Assembly: GCA_905233135.1 (NCBI GenBank)
Contig: CAJOCQ010000009.1
Coordinates: 1-64,000, forward strand
DNA length: 64,000 bases
Direction of reading: 5' to 3'
DNA from: an uncultured Selenomonadaceae bacterium
GTDB taxonomy: Bacteria > Bacillota > Negativicutes > Selenomonadales > Selenomonadaceae
Shown: positions 7,942-16,823 of the stretch, piece after piece
How the letters are laid out: every line of letters begins with the position of its first letter
How positions within the stretch are numbered: position 1 is the first letter of the stretch
Position numbers and translations under genes: made by a program
Notes under the pieces: generated by a model
Database searches by the model: none
What the model was told of the DNA's origin: nothing
Seen by the model: the letters and a program-made list of their open reading frames with translations, nothing else

Positions 7942-8232
7942 CTATTTTTCTTTGAATGATAACAAAGTAAATTCTGAAATTACATTTTGTGTAAATTTAA
8001 CATACAAAATTAAACCGCCGTAAGGAACGTGATAAACGTCCTGCCAAATTTTATGATTGGCGTAGGAAGTCATTGATTTATAAAAGTGTTCTTTTTTCAT
8101 CGTTGAAATCACTTTTTTAATATCATTTTCATCAAATTCCAGTTCTAATGCGCTACGAAAAGCAGTATTAGTAATTTTATAATCAGAGTTTTTAAATTCC
8201 TCAAGATTATAAGTCGGATTAAATTTTTCCAC
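7942..8232 (-). CDS. mqsR: MqsR-family mRNA interferase toxin
   Basis: The 96-residue product matches MqsR, a RelE-fold endoribonuclease that cuts mRNA (at GCU in the E. coli enzyme). Diagnostic segments are HFYKSMTSYANHKIWQDVYH, where the family Tyr, Lys and Arg/His active region lies, and the C-terminal LLSFKEK. The start is GTG 8232 behind GAGGTGAGG. It is the first gene of a two-gene operon with the antitoxin, in the toxin-first order usual for mqsRA. It lies directly downstream of the MATE gene in a region rich in accessory genes. Confidence 0.88.
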   Translation of the reverse strand: MEKFNPTYNLEEFKNSDYKITNTAFRSALELEFDENDIKKVISTMKKEHFYKSMTSYANHKIWQDVYHVPYGGLILYVKFTQNVISEFTLLSFKEK

Positions 8233-8250
8233 AACCTCACCTCTGCAAAA

Positions 8251-9585
8251 TTAAGCGTACTGATATTTTTTACGATTCTGCACAAAAATTATTGCAGTAA
8301 CCACGCACGCCGCAATTTCCGCCGCAATGATTGAAAACCATATCCCGTCCACGCCGAAAAAAAGCGGCAGTATCATTACGCAACCAATTTCAAAAATAAA
8401 CGTCCGCACAAATGAAATTACCGCCGATAAAACGCCGTTGTTCAGCGCGGTAAAAAATGAAGAGCCTAAACTTGCAAAGCCCATAAATAAAAACGCGCCC
8501 GCCTGTATCCTGAAGGCGTGAATTGTCAATTCGCAGAGTTCCGCGTCGTACCCTACAAAAATATTTGCAAGCGTTACCGCCGAAATCTGCGCGAGTGCAA
8601 ACATTACAACGCCCGTAATTCCAACAATTATTAAACTTTTGCGCAGTAAATTTTTTAATTCGTCATAACCTTTTGCGCCGTATTGAAAACTTACAGCAGG
8701 TGCAACGCCCATTTCATATCCGAAAAATACCGCCGCAAATATAAACGCCACATACCCAATTACCGTATACGCCGCCACGCCGTTTTCGCCAATGTACTTT
8801 AAAAGTTGGTAGTTGTACAGCATCGCAACTATTGACATTGACGCAGTTACTACCATTTCTGACGAGCCGTTGACGCACGCTTTGAAAAATATTTTCCTGT
8901 AAAATTTTGTTTTCAGCGTCAATTTTAAAAGACTGTCATTTTTCCGCGCGAAGTAAAAAATTTCCGCCGCTAAACTAAGCACTTGACTTAAAACAGTTGC
9001 AACCGCCGCGCCCGTCAAGCCCCAACTGAACACCAATATAAAAATTGCGTCCAGTAAAATATTTGTCACGCCGCCAAATACCGTTACGTAAAATCCCAAC
9101 TGCGGCTTTTCCGCCGTCACAAAAAATGATTGAAAGGCATATTGCGCTATGAAAAACGGCAACCCTACTAAAACTATTCGCCCGTACAGTACAGAAAAAA
9201 TTAAAAGTTCGCCCTGTGCGCCGAGCAACTTTAAAACTTCAGGCAGTAAAAAAAATCCCGCTATCGCAAATATTGTACCAATTATCAAAATCGAATATAT
9301 CAGCATTGAAAAAATTTTGTTGGCTTTTTCTTTGTCGCCTTCGCCCAAAGTTTTGCCGACAATCGCCGAGCCGCCCGTGCCTATCATCGCGCCGAATGCT
9401 CCCAACACCAGTAAAATCGGGTAAACCATTCCTATTGCCGCAAATGATATTTTCCCTACAAATCTTGAGACAAACAGCCCGTCAACTACGCCGTAAATTG
9501 AAGTAAATACCACTGTTGCTATCGACGGCAACACAAAGAATAATAGTTTTTTGTAGGTAAAATGTTCGCTTAAATGTATTCTCAC
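8251..9585 (-). CDS. MATE-family multidrug/cation antiporter
   Basis: This 444-residue inner-membrane protein has about twelve hydrophobic segments in two similar halves, as in the NorM/DinF MATE family, which exports drugs or metabolites in exchange for Na+ or H+. Characteristic stretches are VVDGLFVSRFVG near the N-terminus, GTGGSAIVGKTLGEGD in the first half and GYEMGVAPAVSFQYGAK in the second. The start is GTG 9585, which overlaps the TGA stop of the restriction-modification gene as GTGA, so translation is probably coupled. Substrate cannot be inferred. It could belong to the same transcript as the radical SAM and RM genes upstream. Confidence 0.9.
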   Translation of the reverse strand: MRIHLSEHFTYKKLLFFVLPSIATVVFTSIYGVVDGLFVSRFVGKISFAAIGMVYPILLVLGAFGAMIGTGGSAIVGKTLGEGDKEKANKIFSMLIYSILIIGTIFAIAGFFLLPEVLKLLGAQGELLIFSVLYGRIVLVGLPFFIAQYAFQSFFVTAEKPQLGFYVTVFGGVTNILLDAIFILVFSWGLTGAAVATVLSQVLSLAAEIFYFARKNDSLLKLTLKTKFYRKIFFKACVNGSSEMVVTASMSIVAMLYNYQLLKYIGENGVAAYTVIGYVAFIFAAVFFGYEMGVAPAVSFQYGAKGYDELKNLLRKSLIIVGITGVVMFALAQISAVTLANIFVGYDAELCELTIHAFRIQAGAFLFMGFASLGSSFFTALNNGVLSAVISFVRTFIFEIGCVMILPLFFGVDGIWFSIIAAEIAACVVTAIIFVQNRKKYQYA

Positions 9586-12053
9586 TGTACCACGTCCAAA
9601 TATTTTTTTAGAATCTGCGCGAATTGGTTTCTTGTAAATGCCTCCATATACTCAAAATCAGGCAAGCCCGCCTCATTTATCGGCAACATTAATTTTTCAC
9701 GTTTCAGCCGCGTATCACTGCGTTTGTAATTAAAATTGTATTTGCCGCGCACTTTGTCTGCAACCGTCGTAATAAACCAGCCAACATATTTATTCAAAAA
9801 ATCTGCATAGCCGCAAGTTATATCTGAAGTGGCGATAAAATCTTCAGCCTTGTAAACAGAATAGCCGATTGAGCCTTCACCGTTTCTGATAAACGCTATG
9901 CAATTTCCGCGACTGATTAAATTTTCTACAGGTTTAACAAATCCTAAAACGCCGTTGTTCCTGTTCGTTGCGCCAATGTACGGAATGCCATTTTCTGAAA
10001 TTTCAAGGCGGTTGGCTTGGCTGCATTTGCCGGCTTCAAATTTAAATAAATCACTGATTAAAAAAGGTTTCCAATTTTTATTTTGAAGGGGCGGCAAATT
10101 TTCAGTTACGGTAAAGTTTTTTTTTGCGCCGTCGAAGAGGTAGCCGCGCCCGTGAACAATCATATTAAATTCAAAAGTCAGATAATCGGCAACGGTGTTA
10201 ATAAAATCATTTTCGGCGGGGATTTCGTCGTTGTAATAGTAGAAAGAGTGGAGCCATTCGTCATCGGGTTCAATGGTAGTTTCAACCATAAATTTTGAGG
10301 GGAACTCTTTAATTTGATTGTTCCAACATTTTAAAAGATATTCCCTGCGTTCTTTAAAACGCCAAGTTTCAATATAACCTTCGTGCTTGCGCAGTTCAAA
10401 GCCGTCATCTTCAAAATTAATAAATTTAACTTTATCGTTTGGCGCGTGCGGTTTGCCCGCCTCAAAAACAGCAATGCAGGGAACAGTACCAATTTGATAA
10501 AAAGTATTTTTGCTGAGGCTGATAACGCCTTTCAAAGTATGACGCCTTAAAATTTCGCGCTTTAAAATTTTATCGTCCTTAGTTTTACCAATCATAGCAG
10601 AAACAGGCACAATAACGGCAACGCGCCCGCCGCGCGTCATCATATTAAGCAGGTGTTCAATAAAGCGCAGTTCAGATAAATGTTTGGTAGCGTCGTTTTT
10701 GGCTTGAGAGTAGGGCGGATTCATAAAGCCGACAGTAAATTTTGCGGGCGCAAAATCTTCAACAGTTTTATCAAAAAAATTGTCGCAGATTAAATTACTT
10801 TTGCCGTCGCCGCGCAGAATCATACTTGTAGTAGCAATAGAAAACATATCGTCGCGTACTTCCACGCCGTGAAGTTGTTTAGATTTAATGGCGGCGCGTT
10901 GTTCTTGAGAAGTTGCAATGCTAAGCATTTTATTCATAGCGGCAAGCAGAAAACCGCCCGTGCCGCAACAAGGGTCTAAAACTACGTCCTCAGCTTTTAA
11001 ATCTACAAGTTCGCAAAATAATTCGGTAATGTGCGGGGGCGTAAGTACAACGCCCAAAGTTTGCCCGTCGCCGCCGCTGTAGCTGACAAATTCGCGGTAG
11101 AAAATGCCGAGATAATCTTTTGAGGAAGAATTTTTAATTTTGCCGTAAACGTTATCTTGAATGTATTCGGCAAAAAATTTAAGCGGCGTTTTGTTAAGTT
11201 GGGGATTGACAGAATTTAGCAGCGGGCGATTTTTAATCAGTTGAAATTGTGCAAGGACGCGCTCTTTTTTTATTTCGGGCTTAATTTGCGCGGTGTTCAA
11301 ACGGTTTACAATGTGATTGAAAATAATTGCGCCGTCGCTGAAATTTTCTGATTGGTTGGCTTGCAGTTCGTCAAGCGTCAAGCCGTCATTCATTGCAAGA
11401 ATAATAGCAGAAACAACAAGCGGCTTTTCAGTTTCGCCGAGTTGCCCGTAATTTCTCAAGTATTCGTGCAAATTGCCTGCTTGCCGCACAATTTTTTTAA
11501 GTTCTTTGGCTTGGGGTAATTCTTCGCCGCAAACTGCCTGCAAATAGTAGTTGTCGATATTTTCGGCGGTAAAGTCAATGAAAGTTTCAATAGGCGAGAG
11601 TTCCTTAATGACGGTTAATTTTTTGGCGTCGTCTTTAGATTTTTCTTTCTTTGGAACTTCGCCAATAAAAACGGGCTTATAAACGTGGTGAATTTCATCG
11701 CCCGCGTTGCCGAATGCAAAAATTTTGGTGTAGCGCGTGCCTTCAAAAACTTTTCTTGCGTAGAAAAGTGCGCCGTTGACAGCGTAATTTTTAACCGCGT
11801 CAATTTCCTCTGAAAAATTTGTGCCGTCCTTTTTTTCCAATTTGAAATGGTCAGTTTTATTTTCCATAATCAGCACAAAATCTTTGACAATCGCCACAAT
11901 ATCGGGATAACCGCGTTCGCCCGTAAGACTTTTTGAGGCGTTACTCAACGCGGCATCAACTTCAATGTTTAAAGTGCCTTCAAGCCGTGCACTGATTCCG
12001 CGCGAAAGTAAAAGCCTTTGAATGTAAGCTGAAAATTCTGCTTCGGTTCTCAA
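9582..12053 (-). CDS. Single-chain Type IIG-like restriction-modification enzyme
   Basis: This 823-residue protein combines three activities. Residues 1-130 carry a PD-(D/E)XK-like nuclease signature (GYPDIVAIV with Asp51, then MENK with Glu64 and Lys66). A helical connector precedes an N6-adenine methyltransferase of HsdM type with SAM motif DPCCGTGGF (360-368) and catalytic NPPY (445-448). Residues about 670-800 look like one HsdS-type target recognition domain (WKPFLISDLFKFEAGK and GIPYIGATNRNNG). No helicase motor is present, so a Type IIG enzyme is more likely than Type I. The start is TTG 12053 with AGGGGG upstream; the gene begins 14 bases after the radical SAM stop and overlaps the MATE start. 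Confidence 0.82.
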   Translation of the reverse strand: MRTEAEFSAYIQRLLLSRGISARLEGTLNIEVDAALSNASKSLTGERGYPDIVAIVKDFVLIMENKTDHFKLEKKDGTNFSEEIDAVKNYAVNGALFYARKVFEGTRYTKIFAFGNAGDEIHHVYKPVFIGEVPKKEKSKDDAKKLTVIKELSPIETFIDFTAENIDNYYLQAVCGEELPQAKELKKIVRQAGNLHEYLRNYGQLGETEKPLVVSAIILAMNDGLTLDELQANQSENFSDGAIIFNHIVNRLNTAQIKPEIKKERVLAQFQLIKNRPLLNSVNPQLNKTPLKFFAEYIQDNVYGKIKNSSSKDYLGIFYREFVSYSGGDGQTLGVVLTPPHITELFCELVDLKAEDVVLDPCCGTGGFLLAAMNKMLSIATSQEQRAAIKSKQLHGVEVRDDMFSIATTSMILRGDGKSNLICDNFFDKTVEDFAPAKFTVGFMNPPYSQAKNDATKHLSELRFIEHLLNMMTRGGRVAVIVPVSAMIGKTKDDKILKREILRRHTLKGVISLSKNTFYQIGTVPCIAVFEAGKPHAPNDKVKFINFEDDGFELRKHEGYIETWRFKERREYLLKCWNNQIKEFPSKFMVETTIEPDDEWLHSFYYYNDEIPAENDFINTVADYLTFEFNMIVHGRGYLFDGAKKNFTVTENLPPLQNKNWKPFLISDLFKFEAGKCSQANRLEISENGIPYIGATNRNNGVLGFVKPVENLISRGNCIAFIRNGEGSIGYSVYKAEDFIATSDITCGYADFLNKYVGWFITTVADKVRGKYNFNYKRSDTRLKREKLMLPINEAGLPDFEYMEAFTRNQFAQILKKYLDVVQ

Positions 12054-12066
12054 AATATTTCGCCCC

Positions 12067-14652
12067 CTACAAAACGTCCAAAAGATTTTTGCCTCTACTT
12101 AATAAAGCTGTACGATTTATTTTAGCCGCTGTTACTTCAATTTGTAAATTAAAAATTTCGCGCAGGACTTGTAAAATTTCTGAAGGTTTAATCGTGCCGT
12201 CAAGAAAAATTTTTGTACCGAATGTCAATAAAATTTCGCCGTCAACTTTTGAAACTTTCAGCGGCTCGGCAATATATTTTTTAATTTCAATTTCCCGCGT
12301 ATGTTTCGGCGTTACGCGCGTAAAATTAATTTCTTTGGCGGCGTTAAACATTTCGGCGGCTTTTAAAGTTTCTTCAAAATCTGCGTCAATAAAAATTTCA
12401 TAGCGTGAAAAATCTATTGCGGCAGAAAGTGCGGGAACTTTGCCGGCAATTTTTCTGATTCGTAAAATTTCCGCGCCATTCGGCAAGTGCAAATTTAGCC
12501 GCGTCATAACTTCATTGCTTTTAATATTTTGTGTCAATTCAAAATCAACGTATTCGCAATCGCTCGTTACGCCGACGCCCAACGCCGTTGCAAAAGAAAT
12601 TTTCAAATGCGGGTTGAATCCTTCCGAATACGCGGCAGGCAGTTTAGACCTTAAAAGCGCGTTCATAAAAACGTTCATATATTCCAAGTGCGAAAGAAAA
12701 GCAATTTCTGCGCCTTTGCGAATTTGTGCGCGGTATTTTGTAGGTGTCAGGTTGCAGGTGTCAGGTGTTAGGGATTTGATATTTTTTTCTGCAGAAAAAT
12801 TTTCTGCGTCGTTGGCGTAGTCAATAACTTTAACGCCGAGATTCATACAAACGCCGCAACCTGTACAAGAAGTGCGCCGACAATCCCGCGTAGTTTCGCC
12901 GCGTTCGGATTTTTCCATTTCCGAAATTAAAAAATTTTTGTTGACACCGGGCGAAGTATGTTCCCAAGCCAAAGGCTCATAAATATTGCGCGTGCGTTCA
13001 CTGAAATATTTCATATCGACGCCGCAACTTTCAAAGGCACTTTGCCACGCCTCAAATTTAAATAAATCTGTCCAGCCGTCAAATTTTGCGCCGTTACGCC
13101 AAGCAGTCTCAATGACTTTGCAGAGCCGCCTGTCTCCGCGTGCAATAGCTCCTTCAAGCACTGATAATTTTGCGTCGTGATAATTATAAGTAATTGCTTT
13201 ATCAGTGATTAAACTTTTCAAAATTTTTTGGCGGCGCATAAATTCTTCAAGCGAAATTTGCCCGTACCATTGAAACGGCGTAAAAGGTTTCGGCACAAAA
13301 CAACTTACGCTGACAGTAATTTTTATATCACGCCGCTTTTTAATTTGGCGGTACAAATTGGCAACCTTTTGAGCGAGGTCTGCAATTCCCGCAATATCTT
13401 CATCAGTTTCAGTCGGTAAGCCCATCATAAAATAAAGCTTGATAGTTTTCCAGCCCTTTTCAAACGCCGCGCCGCAAGCCTGCAATAAATTTTCTTCGGT
13501 AACATTTTTATTGATAACGTCGCGCAAGCGTTGAGTCCCTGCTTCAGGTGCAAATGTCAAGCCGCTTTTTCGTACCGCCTGCAACTTATCTGCAAGTTCA
13601 ATAGAAAAACTGTCAATTCTTAAACTTGGCAAGGAAAAACTTATTTTTTCATTGCGAAAATCTTCCATAAGTTCTTCAACCAATCTGTTAAGGCAAGAAT
13701 AATCCGCACTGCTTAAACTTGTTAAAGACATTTCGTCATAGCCGCTGACGTCGATTAAACGCCGCGCAGTTTTTTTCAGATTTTCAACCGTACGCTCTCG
13801 CGCAGGACGATAACACATTCCCGCTTGACAAAATCTGCAGCCGCGCGTACAGCCCCTGAAAATTTCCAACATTGCCCGATTATGCACAATATCAATAAAA
13901 GGTACAAGCGGCTTTTCAACCGTTGCAACGTCATTCATATTTTTAACAACGCGCTTGTAAATTTTTTGCGGCGCATTTTCCAAAACTTTTAAGCCGATAA
14001 AATTTTTGTCATCATAAATTGGCTCGTAAAAACTTGGAACATAAATTCCTGCAACGCTCAAAAGTTTTTTCAAGAAACCGCGCCGCCCGCCAATTTTTCC
14101 GCCGCTCTTCCATTCGATAAATTTTTCTGCAACTTCACCCAAAATTTCTTCGCCTTCGCCTATCACAAAAAAATCAAAAAAATCTGCCATAGGTTCGACG
14201 TTGTAAACGCAGGGACCGCCGCCAATTACAAAAGGCTCGTCAATCGTACGTTCCGCCGCGTGCAAATTTATTTTCGCCAAATCCAACATATTTAAAACGT
14301 TGGTAAAAATCATTTCGTACTGCAGCGAAAATCCCAAAAAATCAAAATCCTTGACGGCGCGTTTACTTTCCAGCGAAAACAGCGGAATATTTTTGGCGCG
14401 CATTTCTTCTTCAAAATCTGTCCAAACGGCGTAAACTCTTTCGCACAAAGTGTCATTGCGTTTATTTAAAATCCCGTACAGAATCGCCAATCCCAAATTT
14501 GACATACCGACTTCATAAACATCGGGCAACGCCAAAACCATTCTGCAACTTACAGAATCCCAATCTTTCTTTATGCTGTTAAATTCGCCGCCTGTGTATC
14601 GCGCGGGCTTTTTAACTTTTTGTAAAATGTCATTGGAAATTTCAACCGTCAT
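12067..14652 (-). CDS. B12-binding-type radical SAM protein fused to DUF2344 domain
   Basis: This 861-residue protein corresponds to a TIGR03960-type radical SAM protein joined to a TIGR03936/DUF2344 domain, a fusion known from Firmicutes and often near rng and ribosomal genes; its reaction is not established. An N-terminal cobalamin-binding-like region precedes the 4Fe-4S cluster motif CTRGCRFC (Cys268, Cys272, Cys275). A four-Cys segment near residue 600 (CRRTSCTGCGVC) may bind a second cluster. DUF2344 follows from about residue 640. The linker at 627-637 is encoded by a short tandem repeat of the type otherwise seen between genes. ATG 14652 is chosen for its AAGG site; a frame to 14700 adds unlikely residues. 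Confidence 0.85.
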   Translation of the reverse strand: MTVEISNDILQKVKKPARYTGGEFNSIKKDWDSVSCRMVLALPDVYEVGMSNLGLAILYGILNKRNDTLCERVYAVWTDFEEEMRAKNIPLFSLESKRAVKDFDFLGFSLQYEMIFTNVLNMLDLAKINLHAAERTIDEPFVIGGGPCVYNVEPMADFFDFFVIGEGEEILGEVAEKFIEWKSGGKIGGRRGFLKKLLSVAGIYVPSFYEPIYDDKNFIGLKVLENAPQKIYKRVVKNMNDVATVEKPLVPFIDIVHNRAMLEIFRGCTRGCRFCQAGMCYRPARERTVENLKKTARRLIDVSGYDEMSLTSLSSADYSCLNRLVEELMEDFRNEKISFSLPSLRIDSFSIELADKLQAVRKSGLTFAPEAGTQRLRDVINKNVTEENLLQACGAAFEKGWKTIKLYFMMGLPTETDEDIAGIADLAQKVANLYRQIKKRRDIKITVSVSCFVPKPFTPFQWYGQISLEEFMRRQKILKSLITDKAITYNYHDAKLSVLEGAIARGDRRLCKVIETAWRNGAKFDGWTDLFKFEAWQSAFESCGVDMKYFSERTRNIYEPLAWEHTSPGVNKNFLISEMEKSERGETTRDCRRTSCTGCGVCMNLGVKVIDYANDAENFSAEKNIKSLTPDTCNLTPTKYRAQIRKGAEIAFLSHLEYMNVFMNALLRSKLPAAYSEGFNPHLKISFATALGVGVTSDCEYVDFELTQNIKSNEVMTRLNLHLPNGAEILRIRKIAGKVPALSAAIDFSRYEIFIDADFEETLKAAEMFNAAKEINFTRVTPKHTREIEIKKYIAEPLKVSKVDGEILLTFGTKIFLDGTIKPSEILQVLREIFNLQIEVTAAKINRTALLSRGKNLLDVL
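12741..12773. repeat. Short drifting repeat AGGTGTC inside a coding region
   Basis: TAGGTGTCAGG, TTGCAGGTGTCAGG and TGTTAGGG are near-tandem units identical in style to the intergenic repeats at 31389-31421 and 52070-52088. On the coding strand they specify LTPDTCNLTPT in the linker between the two domains of the radical SAM fusion, without breaking the frame. Confidence 0.75.
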
Positions 14653-14702
14653 AATTTCAACCTTCAATCGAAAAATTTTTTGTTTGCTAAAAAAATGCAA
14701 CC

Positions 14703-14830
14703 AGTTAATGCTTGTAATATCCGCCCGTCACTAAAGCCGCAGCGCGCGGTAATTTTTTAGGCACTAGGCAAGAGGCACTAGTGATTTTGCAAAAGTTTTT
14801 CTTTTTTCAAAAAGAAAGAAAGTACATTTA
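14703..14830. repeat. Intergenic modular repeat, type B (short copy)
   Basis: It begins with GTTAATGCTTGTAATATCCG and CCCGTCACTAAAGCCGCAGC, identical to 49652-49691 and to the inverse strand near 40945-40985. It then holds a short tandem unit (GGCACTAG twice, 14761-14779) and ends with a TTTCTTTTTTC/AAAAAGAAAG hairpin followed by TACATTTA. It occupies most of the 361-base gap between the radical SAM gene and rplM; the remainder holds the rplM promoter and leader. Confidence 0.75.
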
Positions 14831-14896
14831 AATAAAATTTAAAATAACAACCGCCAAAAATTCTAAATGACATAATAAAAATTATCAAGCTTTTTC

Positions 14897-14925
14897 TTGA
14901 CAAGCAGGCGCGTTTTGTTTATCAT
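14897..14925 (+). promoter_or_regulatory. Strong predicted promoter for rplM-rpsI
   Basis: A perfect TTGACA (14897-14902) and TATCAT (14920-14925) are spaced by 17 bases. The leader of about 80 bases to the rplM start includes GGAGGAAGG just before ATG. No known ribosomal-protein leader structure could be confirmed by eye. Confidence 0.8.
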
Positions 14926-15013
14926 ACGTGAATGTAGCGTAAAAAATGTTTCCAATGCCCCGGACGTTTTTAAAACGCAGAATTGAGATTTCTAAACTTC
15001 GGAGGAAGGTCAA

Positions 15014-15454
15014 ATGAAAGATACTTTTATGGCAAAGGCGGGCAGCGTCGAGCAAAAATGGTATGTAGTTGACGCTGAAGGCAAAATCGTCGGTCGCCTT
15101 GCATCTGAAATTGCTAAAGTCCTGCGCGGCAAAAATAAACCCGAATTTACTCCTCACGTCGATACAGGCGATTATGTCATTGTTATCAACGCCGAAAAAG
15201 CTGTTTTCACGGGTAAAAAACTTCGCAAAAAAGTTTATTATCATCATACAGGCTACCCGGGCGGCGCAAAATTCGCTACCGCCGCAGAATGGTTCGCAAA
15301 ATACCCCGAACGTGTCATTGAACACGCAGTTAAAGGTATGCTTCCAAAAAATAAACTCGGCGCAGATTTATTCAGAAAACTTCACGTTTATACAGGCGAC
15401 AAACACCCGCACGCCGCCCAACAACCTGAAGAATTGAAAATCGAAACTCGCTAA
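15014..15454 (+). CDS. rplM: 50S ribosomal protein L13
   Basis: The 146-residue product is ribosomal protein L13, an early-assembly protein of the large subunit. Recognisable segments are [25 protein letters not shown] near the N-terminus (quoted from residues 16 on), the [12 protein letters not shown] stretch, and [10 protein letters not shown] followed by [13 protein letters not shown] five-residue extension precedes the usual start of alignment. GGAGGAAGG lies seven bases upstream of ATG, consistent with high expression. It is followed by rpsI after 15 bases, the standard bacterial pairing, and both are driven by the promoter at 14897. Confidence 0.97.
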   Translation: MKDTFMAKAGSVEQKWYVVDAEGKIVGRLASEIAKVLRGKNKPEFTPHVDTGDYVIVINAEKAVFTGKKLRKKVYYHHTGYPGGAKFATAAEWFAKYPERVIEHAVKGMLPKNKLGADLFRKLHVYTGDKHPHAAQQPEELKIETR

Positions 15455-15469
15455 TTTTGAGGTGATAAA

Positions 15470-15862
15470 ATGGCAGATGTAATGTACTACGGCACAGGAC
15501 GCCGCAAAAGTTCAATCGCTCGCGTTCGCCTTATTCCCGGCAACGGCAAAGTTACTATCAACGGGCGTGAAATGGAAGAATATTTCGGCTTGAAAACCCT
15601 TGAATTGATTGTGCGTCAACCGTTGGTTTTAACCGAAATGCAAGATAAATATGACGTTGTTGCAAGCGTCAAAGGCGGCGGCACTTCAGGACAAGCCGGC
15701 GCAATTCGTCACGGAATTACCCGCGCACTTATGGAATTGGATAACGGGCTCCGCCCCGCCCTTAAAAAAGCAGGCTTCGTTACTCGCGACCCGCGCGAAA
15801 AAGAACGCCGCAAATACGGGCTCAAAAAAGCAAGAAAAGCTTCACAATTCTCAAAACGTTAA
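15470..15862 (+). CDS. rpsI: 30S ribosomal protein S9
   Basis: This 130-residue protein is S9, whose C-terminal tail reaches the decoding centre and contacts P-site tRNA. Typical segments are [14 protein letters not shown], the VTINGR loop, [15 protein letters not shown] and the basic terminal [12 protein letters not shown] ending in the conserved Lys-Arg. GAGGTGAT precedes ATG 15470. Length is normal. It ends the rplM operon, with an intrinsic terminator 26 bases downstream. Confidence 0.97.
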   Translation: MADVMYYGTGRRKSSIARVRLIPGNGKVTINGREMEEYFGLKTLELIVRQPLVLTEMQDKYDVVASVKGGGTSGQAGAIRHGITRALMELDNGLRPALKKAGFVTRDPREKERRKYGLKKARKASQFSKR

Positions 15863-15887
15863 TTTCTTTCTTTGCAAATATAAAAAT

Positions 15888-15920
15888 TCCCGCACTTTTT
15901 TTGCTGTAGCGGGATTTTTT
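15888..15920 (+). terminator. Intrinsic terminator after rpsI
   Basis: TCCCGC (15888-15893) pairs with GCGGGA (15909-15914), with a 15-base loop, followed by a run of T. Confidence 0.85.
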
Positions 15921-16097
15921 ATTTTAGGGCAATTTAACATATATAAATTTTTTGCAGGAAAATTTTCAGAATTGAAGAATAAGCAAACAAGAAAAATTTT
16001 TAACTCAAGCGTTACAAAATTTTTGAAAATGTATTTGTAATAAAAAATTAAGATTTCTGCAAGGTTGAACGCAGGTGCAACACGGTGCGTACTTAAA

Positions 16098-16253
16098 AAA
16101 GCCGCCCGCTTATGCACTCTTCTAACACATTTGCGCCCGTCTTACTTTGTTAAACTGCTTGGGCGGTTGCAATTTCTGCAACCAATGGTGCGCTAGCGGG
16201 CGGCGATTCTTTCTTTGCCAGGCGTTTCTTTCTTCTAAAGAAAGAAATGCCTA
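16098..16253. repeat. Intergenic modular repeat, type A (copy 2)
   Basis: This is the second copy of the element at 891-1050. GCCGCCCGC (16101-16109) and GCGGGCGGC (16196-16204) bracket the core, and the final hairpin has arms AGGC-G-TTTCTTTCTT and AAGAAAGAAA-T-GCCT (16220-16252). The hairpin ends 13 bases before the rsmD start, so it could influence its expression. The rest of the 403-base gap, 15921-16097, is AT-rich and shows nothing recognisable. Confidence 0.8.
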
Positions 16254-16265
16254 AAGCAGGATTTT

Positions 16266-16823
16266 ATGCGAATTATCACAGGCTCCGCCAAAGGATTAAA
16301 ACTCAAAACGCCAAAAGGATTTGAAACGCGCCCGACAAGTGATCGCGTTAAAGAATCCCTGTTCAGTATTCTAAACGGCTTGCTTGATTTTTATGAAATT
16401 ACAGTGCTGGATATTTTCGCAGGCACGGGCGCACTCGGCATTGAATCACTTTCGCGCGGCGCAAAATTTGCAACTTTTATTGACTTCGCTACCGCCGAAA
16501 TTATTTCAGAAAACCTTCAACGCGCCAAATTTCAAAACGCTAAAATTCTGCGCGGCGATTTTTCCAAAATGCTGAAAAAACTTTCAAGCCAAAATTTGCA
16601 ATTCGATTTAATTTTCAGCGACCCCCCTTACAAAAAAAATCTTGCCGCCGCTTCAATTAACCTTGTTGAAGAATTTAATTTGCTTGCCGATAACGGCTTT
16701 ATGGTTGTCGAAGTCGGCGCAGATGAAATTATTAACTCCAACAATTTAAACTGTATACGAAAAATAAATTACGGGCATACTACCGCAATAAATATATTCC
16801 AAAAGAAAGGGAGCGAATTATGA
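16266..16823 (+). CDS. rsmD: 16S rRNA (guanine966-N2)-methyltransferase
   Basis: This 185-residue SAM-dependent enzyme methylates G966 of 16S rRNA. It shows the N-terminal MRIITGSAKGLKLKTP, the RPTSDRVKESLFSIL stretch shared by RsmD proteins, SAM motif I LDIFAGTGALGIE and the catalytic SDPPYKK. Family length is 180-200 residues. Its stop overlaps the coaD start (ATGA), the classical Firmicutes rsmD-coaD pairing. A type A repeat hairpin lies immediately upstream, with CAGG just before ATG as a weak ribosome binding site. Confidence 0.93.
   Translation: MRIITGSAKGLKLKTPKGFETRPTSDRVKESLFSILNGLLDFYEITVLDIFAGTGALGIESLSRGAKFATFIDFATAEIISENLQRAKFQNAKILRGDFSKMLKKLSSQNLQFDLIFSDPPYKKNLAAASINLVEEFNLLADNGFMVVEVGADEIINSNNLNCIRKINYGHTTAINIFQKKGSEL

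Noticed and set aside
14926-15013. A ribosomal-protein autoregulatory leader before rplM
   Set aside because: No recognisable conserved structure could be drawn by eye; only a short CGTTTTTAAAACG palindrome is present.
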